NCBI GenBank assembly: GCA_017433855.1
Contig: JAFRGM010000011.1
Location: 1 to 64,000 of the forward strand
Length of the DNA: 64,000 nucleotides
Source: Candidatus Saccharimonadota bacterium
GTDB taxonomy: Bacteria > Patescibacteriota > Saccharimonadia > Saccharimonadales > Saccharimonadaceae
Direction of reading: 5' to 3'
The position numbers and the translations under genes were made by a program. This document shows positions 49,989 to 57,504 of this stretch, one piece after another (the stretch's first letter is position 1; the number at the start of each line of letters is the position of its first letter). The notes beneath the pieces are model-generated. The model made no database searches. It was not told the DNA's origin and was given only the letters and a program-made list of their open reading frames with translations.

Positions 49989-51185
49989 ATGAAGACGAAA
50001 AAAGAGTGGAAGGAAAAGAAAACTAGCCTTGGTAACGCGATTATTGTTGCTGCGGTAACCTTGGTGGTGGGTATAGTAGTGGGGGCGAATTGGGGAAAGA
50101 TTTTTGGTGGCGTGGGGCCATATTTTGGTTTTGATGGAATGGGCAACTCGGGCGTGAACTGGTCTGCCCTGGATGAAGTGTATAACAAATTGGCTGTTTC
50201 CTATAATGGCGATATTGATAATAATATGGTGATTGAGGGGGCAAAAGCTGGTCTTGTGGCAGCGCTGGGTGACCCATATACTGTGTACATGGATGCGGAT
50301 AGTAGCTCGGAGTTTTATGCGGACTTGCATGGCGACGTGGGTAGTGGTATTGGTATAGAAATGGGTCTGCGTGATGGATATGTGAGGGTACTTAGGACTT
50401 TGCCGGATAATCCGGCGCGCCGGGCTGGGATTTTGGCAGGGGACATTCTTTATAAGGTGGATGGTGAAGAGGTGTGGCAGCTTTCCACAGATGAAATCTC
50501 GCGTAAAGTACGGGGCGAGGTGGGGTCAACCGTGAAGGTGACGGTGGTAAGAGATGGTAAAGAGAAAGAGTTTACCATGAAGCGCGAAACCATCAATAAT
50601 GTTTCAGAATATGTAGAATACGACGGCAAGACGGCGATTATTACTGTTACGCGTTTTGATAATGATACTGGTGTGAAGGTGCAACAGGAAGCTGCGGCGT
50701 TTGCTGATAAGGGTATCAATAAGGTGATTTTAGACCTTAGAAGCAATGGCGGCGGCTATGTATCGGCGGCGCAGGATTTGCTGGCTTTATGGTTAGATAA
50801 TCAGAAGATGTTGATTCAAAAGTCTAAGCATTATGGCGATACAACCACGACAACGGCTGGTGGTAAGGCATTGCTTAAAGATATAAAAACAATTGTGCTT
50901 GTAAATGGGACTACAGCGTCGGCAAGTGAAATCGTGGCGGGAGCATTGAAAGATTATGGTAAGGCAACAATCGTGGGTGAGAAAACTTACGGTAAGGGTG
51001 TAGTGCAAAATATGTTTGATTTGTCTAACGGTTCGATGCTAAAAGTAACTACGGCGGCATGGTTTACACCAAAAGAAAACTCAATCAATGGCGAGGGCAT
51101 TACTCCAGATGTGGAGGTAGAGCGTACCTATGAAGATATCAATGCTATGCGCGACCCGCAATTAGATAAGGCGAAGGCACTTTAA
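49989..51185 (+). CDS. S41-family C-terminal processing protease (CtpA/CtpB type)
   Basis: Membrane-anchored (helix about 16-34, IIVAAVTLVVGIVVGANWG) serine protease. PDZ domain about 115-200 (DGYVRVLRTLPDNPARRAGI), then the peptidase domain VILDLRSNGGGYVSAAQDLL. The Ser is in NGTTASASEIVAGAL and the catalytic Lys in GEKTYGKGVVQ. 398 residues. In other bacteria such proteases control wall hydrolases, which fits its place behind the CHAP hydrolase. Confidence 0.93.
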   Translation: MKTKKEWKEKKTSLGNAIIVAAVTLVVGIVVGANWGKIFGGVGPYFGFDGMGNSGVNWSALDEVYNKLAVSYNGDIDNNMVIEGAKAGLVAALGDPYTVYMDADSSSEFYADLHGDVGSGIGIEMGLRDGYVRVLRTLPDNPARRAGILAGDILYKVDGEEVWQLSTDEISRKVRGEVGSTVKVTVVRDGKEKEFTMKRETINNVSEYVEYDGKTAIITVTRFDNDTGVKVQQEAAAFADKGINKVILDLRSNGGGYVSAAQDLLALWLDNQKMLIQKSKHYGDTTTTTAGGKALLKDIKTIVLVNGTTASASEIVAGALKDYGKATIVGEKTYGKGVVQNMFDLSNGSMLKVTTAAWFTPKENSINGEGITPDVEVERTYEDINAMRDPQLDKAKAL

Positions 51186-52474
51186 TGAAAATCGTAATCG
51201 CCACAGCAGTTTACTACCCGATGATTAACGGTGTGGCGGTGTTTTCGCACAATCTTGCACTCGGGTTGGCCGAGCGTGGTCATGAAGTGGTGGTGATTTG
51301 TCCGTCTCAAACTGGTCAAAATTACACTATACAAGAAGGTAAGATTACGGTACATTATCTCAAATCGGTAGAAGTAAAGGTTTATCCAGACCAGATTCAC
51401 CAGGTGCCGGCACGAAGAAAGGTTCTAGGCGTACGCTTGCCGCGATTATTTTACCGTCATGGGTTTAGGGTGTCGGTATTTCCTGCTAAAGAGGTACGGC
51501 AGATTATGCAGGATTTTCGGCCGGATGTGGTACACGTACAGGTTTCTGACCCGATTGGTCTGTCGGTGGTGGCGTATGCTAAAAAATATGGCATACCAGT
51601 AGTAACAACTGAGCATAATCAGCCAGAAGTGCTAACTGAGCCACTGCACGTGCCCAAAATTATCAAAAAACCGGCGCAATCGGCACTTAGAGCGTATTTT
51701 GTAAACCGGCAAAGCAAAAGTGATTTTGTAACAATGCCAACGAAGAAAGCGATTAGCGATTTAATTTGGTCTCGCAAACGGTATTTTGACGTACCAGTTG
51801 CAGCAGTGAGTAATGGTGTGGACCTATCTAAATTTAGTGCCGGTGAGCCGGCGCGCGAGGTTTACGCCAAATACGGTGTGCCAAAGGATGCAGAAGTGGT
51901 TTTGTATGTAGGGCGGGTAGATCCAGAGAAACGAGTGGACGTAGTGATAGAAGCCTTCGCCAAAATGTTAAAAAATGATAGCAATAAACTTGACTCCAAG
52001 TCAAATATATGCCTTGTGATTGCTGGGGATGGAGTGGATAAGGCTAGATTGGTGAGGCTGGTAGAGAAGCTGGGCGTCAGTGAAAAGGTGGTTTTCTTGG
52101 GGCGAGTGGTGCCGCCAGATTTGTACGATGTCTATAAAATGGGTACGATTTTTGTAACGGCGAGTGAAATTGAAACGCAAGGGATAGTGCTGATTGAGGC
52201 GGCGGCGTCTGGATTGCCGCTAATCGCGGTAGATAAGGGGGCGGTGAGCGAGGTGTGTGTGGACCAAGAAAATGGATTTTTGTGCCAGCCTGGGAACGTG
52301 AGCGAGATTGCGGCGGCGATGTGGCGGTTAATGTCCGATGCGAAGTTACGAAAGAAGTTCGCGGCGAAATCTTTAGAAATTGCCAAGGAACACGACTTTG
52401 AGACGACACTTGATAAGTTTGAAAACATCTACAGAAAAGTTATAAGAAACAACGCTAAGGTTGCTGAAAAATAG
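51185..52474 (+). CDS. GT4-family glycosyltransferase
   Basis: GT-B fold. The start KIVIATAVYYPMINGVAVFS has the N-terminal Gly loop, then DVVHVQVSDPIGLSVVAYAK. The nucleotide-sugar site has VVLYVGRVDPEKRVDVVIEA and the E-x7-E type region ASEIETQGIVLIEAAASGLP. Similar to diacylglycerol or phosphatidyl-inositol glycosyltransferases, so a glycolipid role is plausible, but the acceptor is unknown. 429 residues. Its ATG overlaps the protease stop (TAATG). Confidence 0.9.
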   Translation: MKIVIATAVYYPMINGVAVFSHNLALGLAERGHEVVVICPSQTGQNYTIQEGKITVHYLKSVEVKVYPDQIHQVPARRKVLGVRLPRLFYRHGFRVSVFPAKEVRQIMQDFRPDVVHVQVSDPIGLSVVAYAKKYGIPVVTTEHNQPEVLTEPLHVPKIIKKPAQSALRAYFVNRQSKSDFVTMPTKKAISDLIWSRKRYFDVPVAAVSNGVDLSKFSAGEPAREVYAKYGVPKDAEVVLYVGRVDPEKRVDVVIEAFAKMLKNDSNKLDSKSNICLVIAGDGVDKARLVRLVEKLGVSEKVVFLGRVVPPDLYDVYKMGTIFVTASEIETQGIVLIEAAASGLPLIAVDKGAVSEVCVDQENGFLCQPGNVSEIAAAMWRLMSDAKLRKKFAAKSLEIAKEHDFETTLDKFENIYRKVIRNNAKVAEK

Positions 52475-52480
52475 GCCATG

Positions 52481-52508
52481 AAAAATCCCCAGATTACATC
52501 TGGGGATT
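52481..52508. terminator. Bidirectional terminator
   Basis: AAAAATCCCCAGA, TTACA, TCTGGGGATT. The stop codon of the minus-strand gene (52494-52496) lies in the loop. Confidence 0.85.
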
Positions 52509-52901
52509 CTGGTTCCTGAGCTGATGGAGCTTCTTTGCCGCTCCATAGAGGCTCGCACGATAGGCGAGACCGTAAAGTATCAACGTAAGTGCCGCGATGC
52601 TTACTACTGTCAACATGAAGGCCCAAAATGGGTCATCTTCTGACGTTAAGTGGTTGCAGAAGAACTGGAACAAACCTGTTCCGCTTTCCGCTGCAATCTC
52701 AATCGTAAGTATCAGCGCAACTATCACACTCAGCGCTTGATAGTGCACTTTTTTTGCCGTTCTTACGATACGGCGACCATTGCGGGTGCGCCGCATTTGA
52801 TACTTCTTCTTACCAACGAAGTACATTGCGATCAGCATTGCAGGAATCGTGATGTACCAGAAGTTGAATCCTGGTACAAAATTATGGTAAAATTGGCTCA
52901 T
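52494..52901 (-). CDS. Small polytopic membrane protein (135 aa)
   Basis: Three predicted membrane helices: WYITIPAMLIAMYFVGKKKY, then after a basic loop (RRTRNGRRIVRTAKK) LSVIVALILTIEIAAESG, and FWAFMLTVVSIAALTLILYG. It resembles DUF420-like small membrane proteins in layout (PGFNFWYITIPAML, His and Tyr in helices), but I am not sure. The ribosome site is a seven-G run, eight bases from the ATG, like the HAD gene. Own consensus promoter. Confidence 0.7.
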   Translation of the reverse strand: MSQFYHNFVPGFNFWYITIPAMLIAMYFVGKKKYQMRRTRNGRRIVRTAKKVHYQALSVIVALILTIEIAAESGTGLFQFFCNHLTSEDDPFWAFMLTVVSIAALTLILYGLAYRASLYGAAKKLHQLRNQNPQM

Positions 52902-52930
52902 TTTTCTTACCCCCCCTATTGAACCGTGCG

Positions 52931-52993
52931 AAGCCTAAGTAAAGATTTTAGGCTTACAATGTACATTATAGCATACTTTAACTAAAAAGTCAA
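52931..52993 (-). promoter_or_regulatory. Promoter and leader hairpin of the 135-aa membrane protein
   Basis: Minus strand TTGACT (52993-52988), 17 bases, TATAAT (52970-52965) with TGC. The leader has AAGCCTAA/TTAGGCTT (52955-52931), a perfect 8-bp stem. Confidence 0.65.
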
Positions 52994-53005
52994 TACTGTA
53001 TATGG

Positions 53006-55315
53006 TTAAACTACGAAATTTAAGAGGTGGGATTTCTTGACACAGATGGATTTGTTGACGCCAGAAGCGGTATATTTGGCGACTTTTTCGTCTGCTAGGG
53101 CGAGAGTTTTAATCTTGTCCTCGTCTTCTAAATCTGAGGTATTGACGACCAATTTGGCGCGAAGTTTGCCGTTGATTTGGACGATAATTTCGACGGTATC
53201 AGATACGAGATATTGATTATCCCAAACTGGCCAAATGTCATCGGCGCCTAGGTTTTCGAGCATCTCTGAGGCGAGGTGCGGAGCAAAAGGCTTGAGGAGT
53301 TTGGCGAGGATGATTAGGTCCTCGGTACTAGCGCCGTTTTTGTATTGATCATTGACTTATTCCATAAGATTGGCTACAGCAGTATTGAAGTTGGCCTTGT
53401 AAATATCTTCTGTGACTTTTTTGATGACTTTATTCCTGACATAGCGGAGGTCCTGCTGGCTGTTCTCCTCCCCCACTCGGCTCTCGTGGGGGACCCCCTC
53501 CACAGCCGTCACCCCCGCGGTATTGAATACTAAGTTATAACAACGGTTTAAGAAGCGATAAACACCGCCTACGGAGCGAGGGTCCCAAGCAGCATCAAGC
53601 TCAACTGGGCCGATGAACATTTCGTAGGTACGGAGAGTGTCAGCGCCGTAACCGTCGTTGATAACATCGAGTGGATCAATGACGTTACCTTTGGACTTAC
53701 TCATTTTTTTGCCATCTGGGGCATTGATGTAGCCGTGGTAGATGAGCTTTTTGATGGGCTCACGGAATGGTAAGTAGCCTTGATCGGCAAAGAATTTGCA
53801 CCAGAAACGCACGTATAAGAGGTGAGCTACGGCATGGTCGGCACCAACGTAGATATCTACTGGCTCCCAATACTTGATGGCTTCTGGATCCCAGGCGTGC
53901 TTAGTATCGTGCGGTGATGCGTAGCGCCAAAGATACCAAGATGAGCAAGCGTAGCCGTCTAAGGTGTCGGTTTCGCGGGTCATGGTTTCGACTTGACCAG
54001 TTTCTTCGTTGAATAAATCAACCTTGAGCCAATCCGTGGCTTTGGCAAGAGCAGAGCGGCCGGTGTGGTCTGGCTTGTAATCTGCTACCTCTGGGATTAT
54101 GACTGGTAGTTGGTCTTCTGGGATTAGATGCGGGTGGCCTTTTGAGTCGTAAGCGATAGGGATAGGACAACCCCAATAACGTTGGCGAGAGATGAGCCAA
54201 TCGCGCATTTTGTAAGTGGTCTTGGGGGTACCGTAAGCATCCCAGGCGACTAATTCGGTTTCGACGATTGGTAAATCGTGAGCTTCAGCAAAGGCACGGT
54301 CGCGTTCATCCATGGCTGGCACCGCCATAATAGCACCGGTACCATAACCGGCCAAGACGTAATCGGCAACGTAAACTGGGATTTTGGCGTTTGTGGCGGG
54401 GTTGGTAACGTAAGAGCCAGTGAAAACGCCGGTCTTTTCCTTGTTTTCTTGACGTTCGATTTCAGATTTTTTGAGTGAAGCGGCTTTATAAGCAAGGGCG
54501 GTTTCGCGGGTGTCATCTGTTAATAAGGATTCTAACTGCGGATATTCTGGCGCAACTACTACAAAAGTGGCACCTTTGATGGTATCTGGGCGAGTGGTAA
54601 AGACTTTGATGTTGTCAAAATCTATTTCGGCGCCGGTACTTTTGCCGATCCAATTTTTTTGCATGGTTTTGATTTTATCGGGCCAGTCGAGAGCGTCGAT
54701 TTCAGATAGAAGCTCATCGGCGTAGGCAGTAATCTTAAAGAACCACTGCTTCATCTTCTTTTTTTCGACATCGTGACCACAGCGCCAACAGTGGCCGTTT
54801 TCGACTTGCTCGTTGGCGAGGACGGTCTGGTCTTCTGGACACCACCACTGGTAAGACTCTTTTTGGTAAGCAAGACCCTTTTTGTAAAGCTCACTAAAAC
54901 ACCACTGAGTCCAACGGTAATACTCGGGGTCCGAGGTGTTGATTTCTCTGGACCAATCGATATAATAGCCGAGGCGCTTGGCCTGTTTCCTGAAATTGTC
55001 GATGTTGGTTTTGGTGGCGTCTTTAGGTGAAATGCCGGTTTTAATGGCATAATTTTCGGCTGGTAGACCAAAAGTATCGTAGCCAAAAGGGCGCAAGACG
55101 TTTTGCTGTTGCTGCGCATAGAAACGAGTGAGCACATCTACGATAGTAAAGTTGCGAACGTGCCCAACATGAAGCCCAGCGCCAGATGGGTAAGGAAACA
55201 TTTCGGCGAGCATTTTTTTGGGCTGGCCGGTAGTTTCGTGTGCAGTGAAAGGTTGGGTTTCTTCCCAGATTTTTTGCCATTTGGCTTCAATTTTGAGTGG
55301 TTCGTATCTGTCCAT
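53006..55315 (-). CDS. leuS: Leucyl-tRNA synthetase, interrupted by an in-frame TAA
   Basis: Class I synthetase. HIGH in YPSGAGLHVGHVRNF, a zinc-like knuckle WWCPEDQTVLANEQ with HCWRCGHD, the CP1 editing domain (FTTRPDTIKGATF), RDWLISRQRYWGCPIP, and KMSKS in PDGKKMSKSKGNVIDPLDVI. After FNTAVANLME the frame meets TAA at 53359-53357, then continues unshifted as VNDQYKNGASTEDLI, LLKPFAPHLASEMLENLG and the C-terminal VEIIVQINGKLRAKLVVNT. Homologs have a residue such as Phe, Leu or Tyr there. The full frame is 770 codons. Truncation would cut the anticodon-binding domain. A GC-rich palindrome lies at 53458-53507 in frame. Confidence 0.9.
53458..53507. repeat. GC-rich palindrome inside leuS
   Basis: GGCTGT (53458-53463) pairs with ACAGCC (53502-53507), and CCCCCAC (53470-53476) with GTGGGGG (53486-53492). 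The segment encodes an in-frame stretch around AGVTAVEGVPHESRVGEENS, is much richer in GC than the rest of leuS, and falls where homologs vary in length. It looks like a small inserted repeat. Confidence 0.55.
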
Positions 55316-55321
55316 TTTATT

Positions 55322-55344
55322 ATTATATCATATTTTGGTATAAT
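55322..55344. promoter_or_regulatory. Divergent leaderless promoters of leuS (-) and trmH-like (+)
   Basis: Minus TGATATAAT (hexamer 55327-55322), six bases from the leuS ATG; plus TGGTATAAT (hexamer 55339-55344), six bases from the ATG at 55351. The two -10 boxes are only 11 bases apart. Confidence 0.75.
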
Positions 55345-55350
55345 ATAGGG

Positions 55351-55857
55351 ATGGAAGTGATTTTGGTGTTACATAATATACGCTCGTGTTACAATGTGGG
55401 GGCGATTTTGAGAACTGGCGAAGGATTTGGCGTAACAAAGGTGGTGCTTTCTGGCTATACGCCAAGAGTGCACGACAAAAATCTATTGCCGCATTTGCGC
55501 GAAAAGTTAGATAAAGAAATCCATAAAACGGCTTTGGGTGCGGAAGAAATGCTTGATATTCAGGAGAGCGAAGACATTATTGCGACAGTGAACGAGCTAA
55601 GGGCGGACGGATGGCAAGTGGTGGGGCTTGAAAATAATATCGACAGTGGCAAACTTTATGATTTGAATGATGTTAAATTAAGTGACGTGCTGGGTCGCAA
55701 AGTGGTGTTGGTGCTTGGCGAAGAGGTGAACGGCATTGAGCCGCGATTAAGAGATGAGATTGAGGTGTTTGTGCAAATTCCAATGCGGGGCAAGAAGGAA
55801 TCTTTTAATGTATCGGTGGCGACTGGTATTGCACTGTATGGTATAATGTGTGTATGA
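55351..55857 (+). CDS. SpoU/TrmH-family RNA 2'-O-methyltransferase
   Basis: SPOUT methylase of tRNA or rRNA. Motif 1 HNIRSCYNVGAILRTGEGFG, motif 2 KVVLVLGEEVNGIEPRLRDE, motif 3 VQIPMRGKKESFNVSVATGI. 168 residues, the size of a bare catalytic domain (TrmL or TrmH core). Which RNA is modified cannot be told. Its last bases hold the promoter and start of the glutaredoxin gene. Confidence 0.9.
   Translation: MEVILVLHNIRSCYNVGAILRTGEGFGVTKVVLSGYTPRVHDKNLLPHLREKLDKEIHKTALGAEEMLDIQESEDIIATVNELRADGWQVVGLENNIDSGKLYDLNDVKLSDVLGRKVVLVLGEEVNGIEPRLRDEIEVFVQIPMRGKKESFNVSVATGIALYGIMCV
55839..55847 (+). promoter_or_regulatory. Leaderless promoter of glutaredoxin inside the trmH-like gene
   Basis: TGGTATAAT with the hexamer at 55842-55847, six bases before the ATG at 55854. 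Confidence 0.6.
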
Positions 55858-56066
55858 TAAAAATCTATACAACACCAACTTGTGCTTATTGCCACGTTTT
55901 GATGGATTGGTTTGATGAGATGGGGGTGCCATATGAGGAACTGGACGCTACGAAATATCCAGAAATCACGTCTGTGCCGGTGACAGAAATAGATGGCGAG
56001 CGGATTATAGGGTTTGATCGTCCGGCAATCAAGAAGGCATTGGGGCGCCGAGGAAATTGCCGATAG
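55854..56066 (+). CDS. Glutaredoxin-like protein
   Basis: 70 residues. Active site TTPTCAYCHVLMDWF near residues 9-13, the Val-Pro turn ITSVPVTEIDGERIIGF and the C-terminal helix. NrdH/glutaredoxin-type domain, slightly short. Its ATG overlaps the TGA of the trmH-like gene. Together with thioredoxin and the DsbA-like protein it is the third thiol-redox protein in the window. Confidence 0.85.
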   Translation: MIKIYTTPTCAYCHVLMDWFDEMGVPYEELDATKYPEITSVPVTEIDGERIIGFDRPAIKKALGRRGNCR

Positions 56067-56103
56067 ATTGTTGATAAATTATCGGTAATTTGCTGATAGC
56101 CCC

Positions 56104-56132
56104 TTGCGAAAAAACCTAAAAGGTGGTACAAT
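56104..56132 (+). promoter_or_regulatory. Promoter of the rpmF-nusB operon
   Basis: TTGCGA, 17 bases, TACAAT preceded by TGG (hexamer 56127-56132). Confidence 0.65.
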
Positions 56133-56164
56133 GGTTAAAATTAGATATAAAATTAAGGAGTAAA

Positions 56165-56335
56165 ATGCCTGAACCGAAAAAGCAGAGTAGCCCGCGTAAG
56201 ACTGGACTCAGAAGGAGTCATCTGCGCTTGGAGCTTGCTCGTAGAGTGAACAAAATGTCTCCAGTAAAAGTTTTCGAAACTAAAAAGAAGACACCAAATT
56301 TGAAAGTTAAAACGATAAAAAAGAAAGAATCTTAA
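56165..56335 (+). CDS. rpmF: 50S ribosomal protein L32, zinc-free form
   Basis: 56 residues starting MPEPKKQSSPRKTGLRRSHL, which aligns with the L32 start (A-V-P-K-K..., RRSH). The C-terminal two CxxC zinc pairs of the common form are absent: there is no cysteine at all. The Shine-Dalgarno AAGGAG is good. Location in a nusB-rnc-rpsP gene group fits. Small, so a moderate chance of misassignment remains. Confidence 0.8.
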   Translation: MPEPKKQSSPRKTGLRRSHLRLELARRVNKMSPVKVFETKKKTPNLKVKTIKKKES

Positions 56336-56338
56336 GAT

Positions 56339-56875
56339 ATGGCTAGTAATCGACATTTAGGTAGGGTAATTGTTCTGCAGAGTTTGTACGAATATGAACT
56401 CAGAACCCTCGCAAAAGACCCAGTTGTCGATTTGGACAGAATTGTAGCAAAAAATATCGAGCCATATGAGGGGACATTGGGTGATACAGAGTTTGTATAT
56501 GCTTTGTCTCATGCCGTAGTGGATAATTTTGGCGCGCTAGATGCAGTTTTGCAGCCAATGGCGCCAGAGTGGCCTATCAGCTCGATTGCTGCAGTAGATA
56601 GAAATATCTTAAGGATGGGGCTATATGAGCTATCAGAGTGTCGAGATAAAATCCCGCCGAAGGTAGCGATAAATGAAGCTGTAGAGCTAGCGAAAGCTTT
56701 TGGTGCCGATAATTCGTCGCGTTTCGTGAACGGGGTACTGGGTACCGCTTATCGTAAACTCGGGATTGCAGAAGAAAGTAATCATGGATCAAATGATAAG
56801 AAAGAGGCCGACGAACAACCGTCGACCGATGCAGAAGCCAGTGAGCCGGAGGGCAGCGGGGCAGTCTCCGAATAG
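56339..56875 (+). CDS. nusB: Transcription antitermination factor NusB
   Basis: Binds boxA RNA with S10 in rRNA antitermination. All-helical fold with NRHLGRVIVLQSLYEYELRT, APEWPISSIAAVDRNILRMG, YELSECRDKIPPKVAINEAV and the end SSRFVNGVLGTAYRKLG. 178 residues; the last 35 are an acidic tail that overlaps the next gene in another frame. Confidence 0.94.
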   Translation: MASNRHLGRVIVLQSLYEYELRTLAKDPVVDLDRIVAKNIEPYEGTLGDTEFVYALSHAVVDNFGALDAVLQPMAPEWPISSIAAVDRNILRMGLYELSECRDKIPPKVAINEAVELAKAFGADNSSRFVNGVLGTAYRKLGIAEESNHGSNDKKEADEQPSTDAEASEPEGSGAVSE

Positions 56876-57488
56876 AGTACAGCCGCACAAGGTGGCAAAC
56901 TATGCGATTTCGCCGCGCGCGAAGGTATCTAATGCGGAGCCGACGAGGCCACGTACTCTAAAAGTACCTGAGGCGTTACCGACGGAGCAGATTAAGGAGT
57001 CGCCATTCAAGAAACTGACTTCCGCGGTTTTTCGTAAAAAGACCGCAATTCAAGAGATTGTGCGTGAGCCGACTTCTGGTGGGATTGTTTTTCGTTTATC
57101 ACAAGATGGTAAAGATATAGAAATATTATTAATACAAGATTCAAAAGGTCGCTGGACGATTCCTAAGGGTCATATTGAACCTGGCGAGACCGCTAAAATG
57201 ACGGCGCGGCGTGAAATCGAGGAAGAAACTGGGCTAAAGAAGGTTAATGTGCTGACTTGGCTGGGTAAGATTCACTTCAAATACCGCCGACTGGATAAAT
57301 TAGTGTTGATGACAACACAGATTTATTTGGTGCAAGCGTTAGACGCGCATGAGATGCCGACTGGAGAAAAGTGGATGAAAGGCATACGGTGGTTTTCATT
57401 CGCTGACGCGTTGGATGCAATTGAATACGAGGATATTGAGAAATTGATGTTGATTGCAAAGCGGCGGATTCGAGCAGGGGATTATTAA
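56784..57488 (+). CDS. Nudix hydrolase with a long basic N-terminal extension
   Basis: Nudix box GHIEPGETAKMTARREIEEE plus TGL fits G-x5-E-x7-REUxEExGU. The domain (about 100-230) starts SGGIVFRLSQDGKDIEILLI. Substrates may be diadenosine polyphosphates (DKLVLMTTQIYLVQALD resembles Ap4A hydrolase-like forms), but this is a guess. The first 95 residues are Arg/Pro/Gln-rich and look disordered. The ATG at 56784 gives a 92-base overlap with nusB; a later start would remove the overlap but I see no better one. Confidence 0.85.
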   Translation: MDQMIRKRPTNNRRPMQKPVSRRAAGQSPNRVQPHKVANYAISPRAKVSNAEPTRPRTLKVPEALPTEQIKESPFKKLTSAVFRKKTAIQEIVREPTSGGIVFRLSQDGKDIEILLIQDSKGRWTIPKGHIEPGETAKMTARREIEEETGLKKVNVLTWLGKIHFKYRRLDKLVLMTTQIYLVQALDAHEMPTGEKWMKGIRWFSFADALDAIEYEDIEKLMLIAKRRIRAGDY

Positions 57489-57504
57489 AAGGAAGGAAAC
57501 TAAA

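Noticed and set aside
217-55315. Alternative genetic code with UGA as glycine (code 25) to explain the nusA stop
   Set aside because: prfB, pheT, the 810-aa gene, the CHAP gene and others end in TGA at the expected length, RF2 is present, and two of the three interruptions are TAA.
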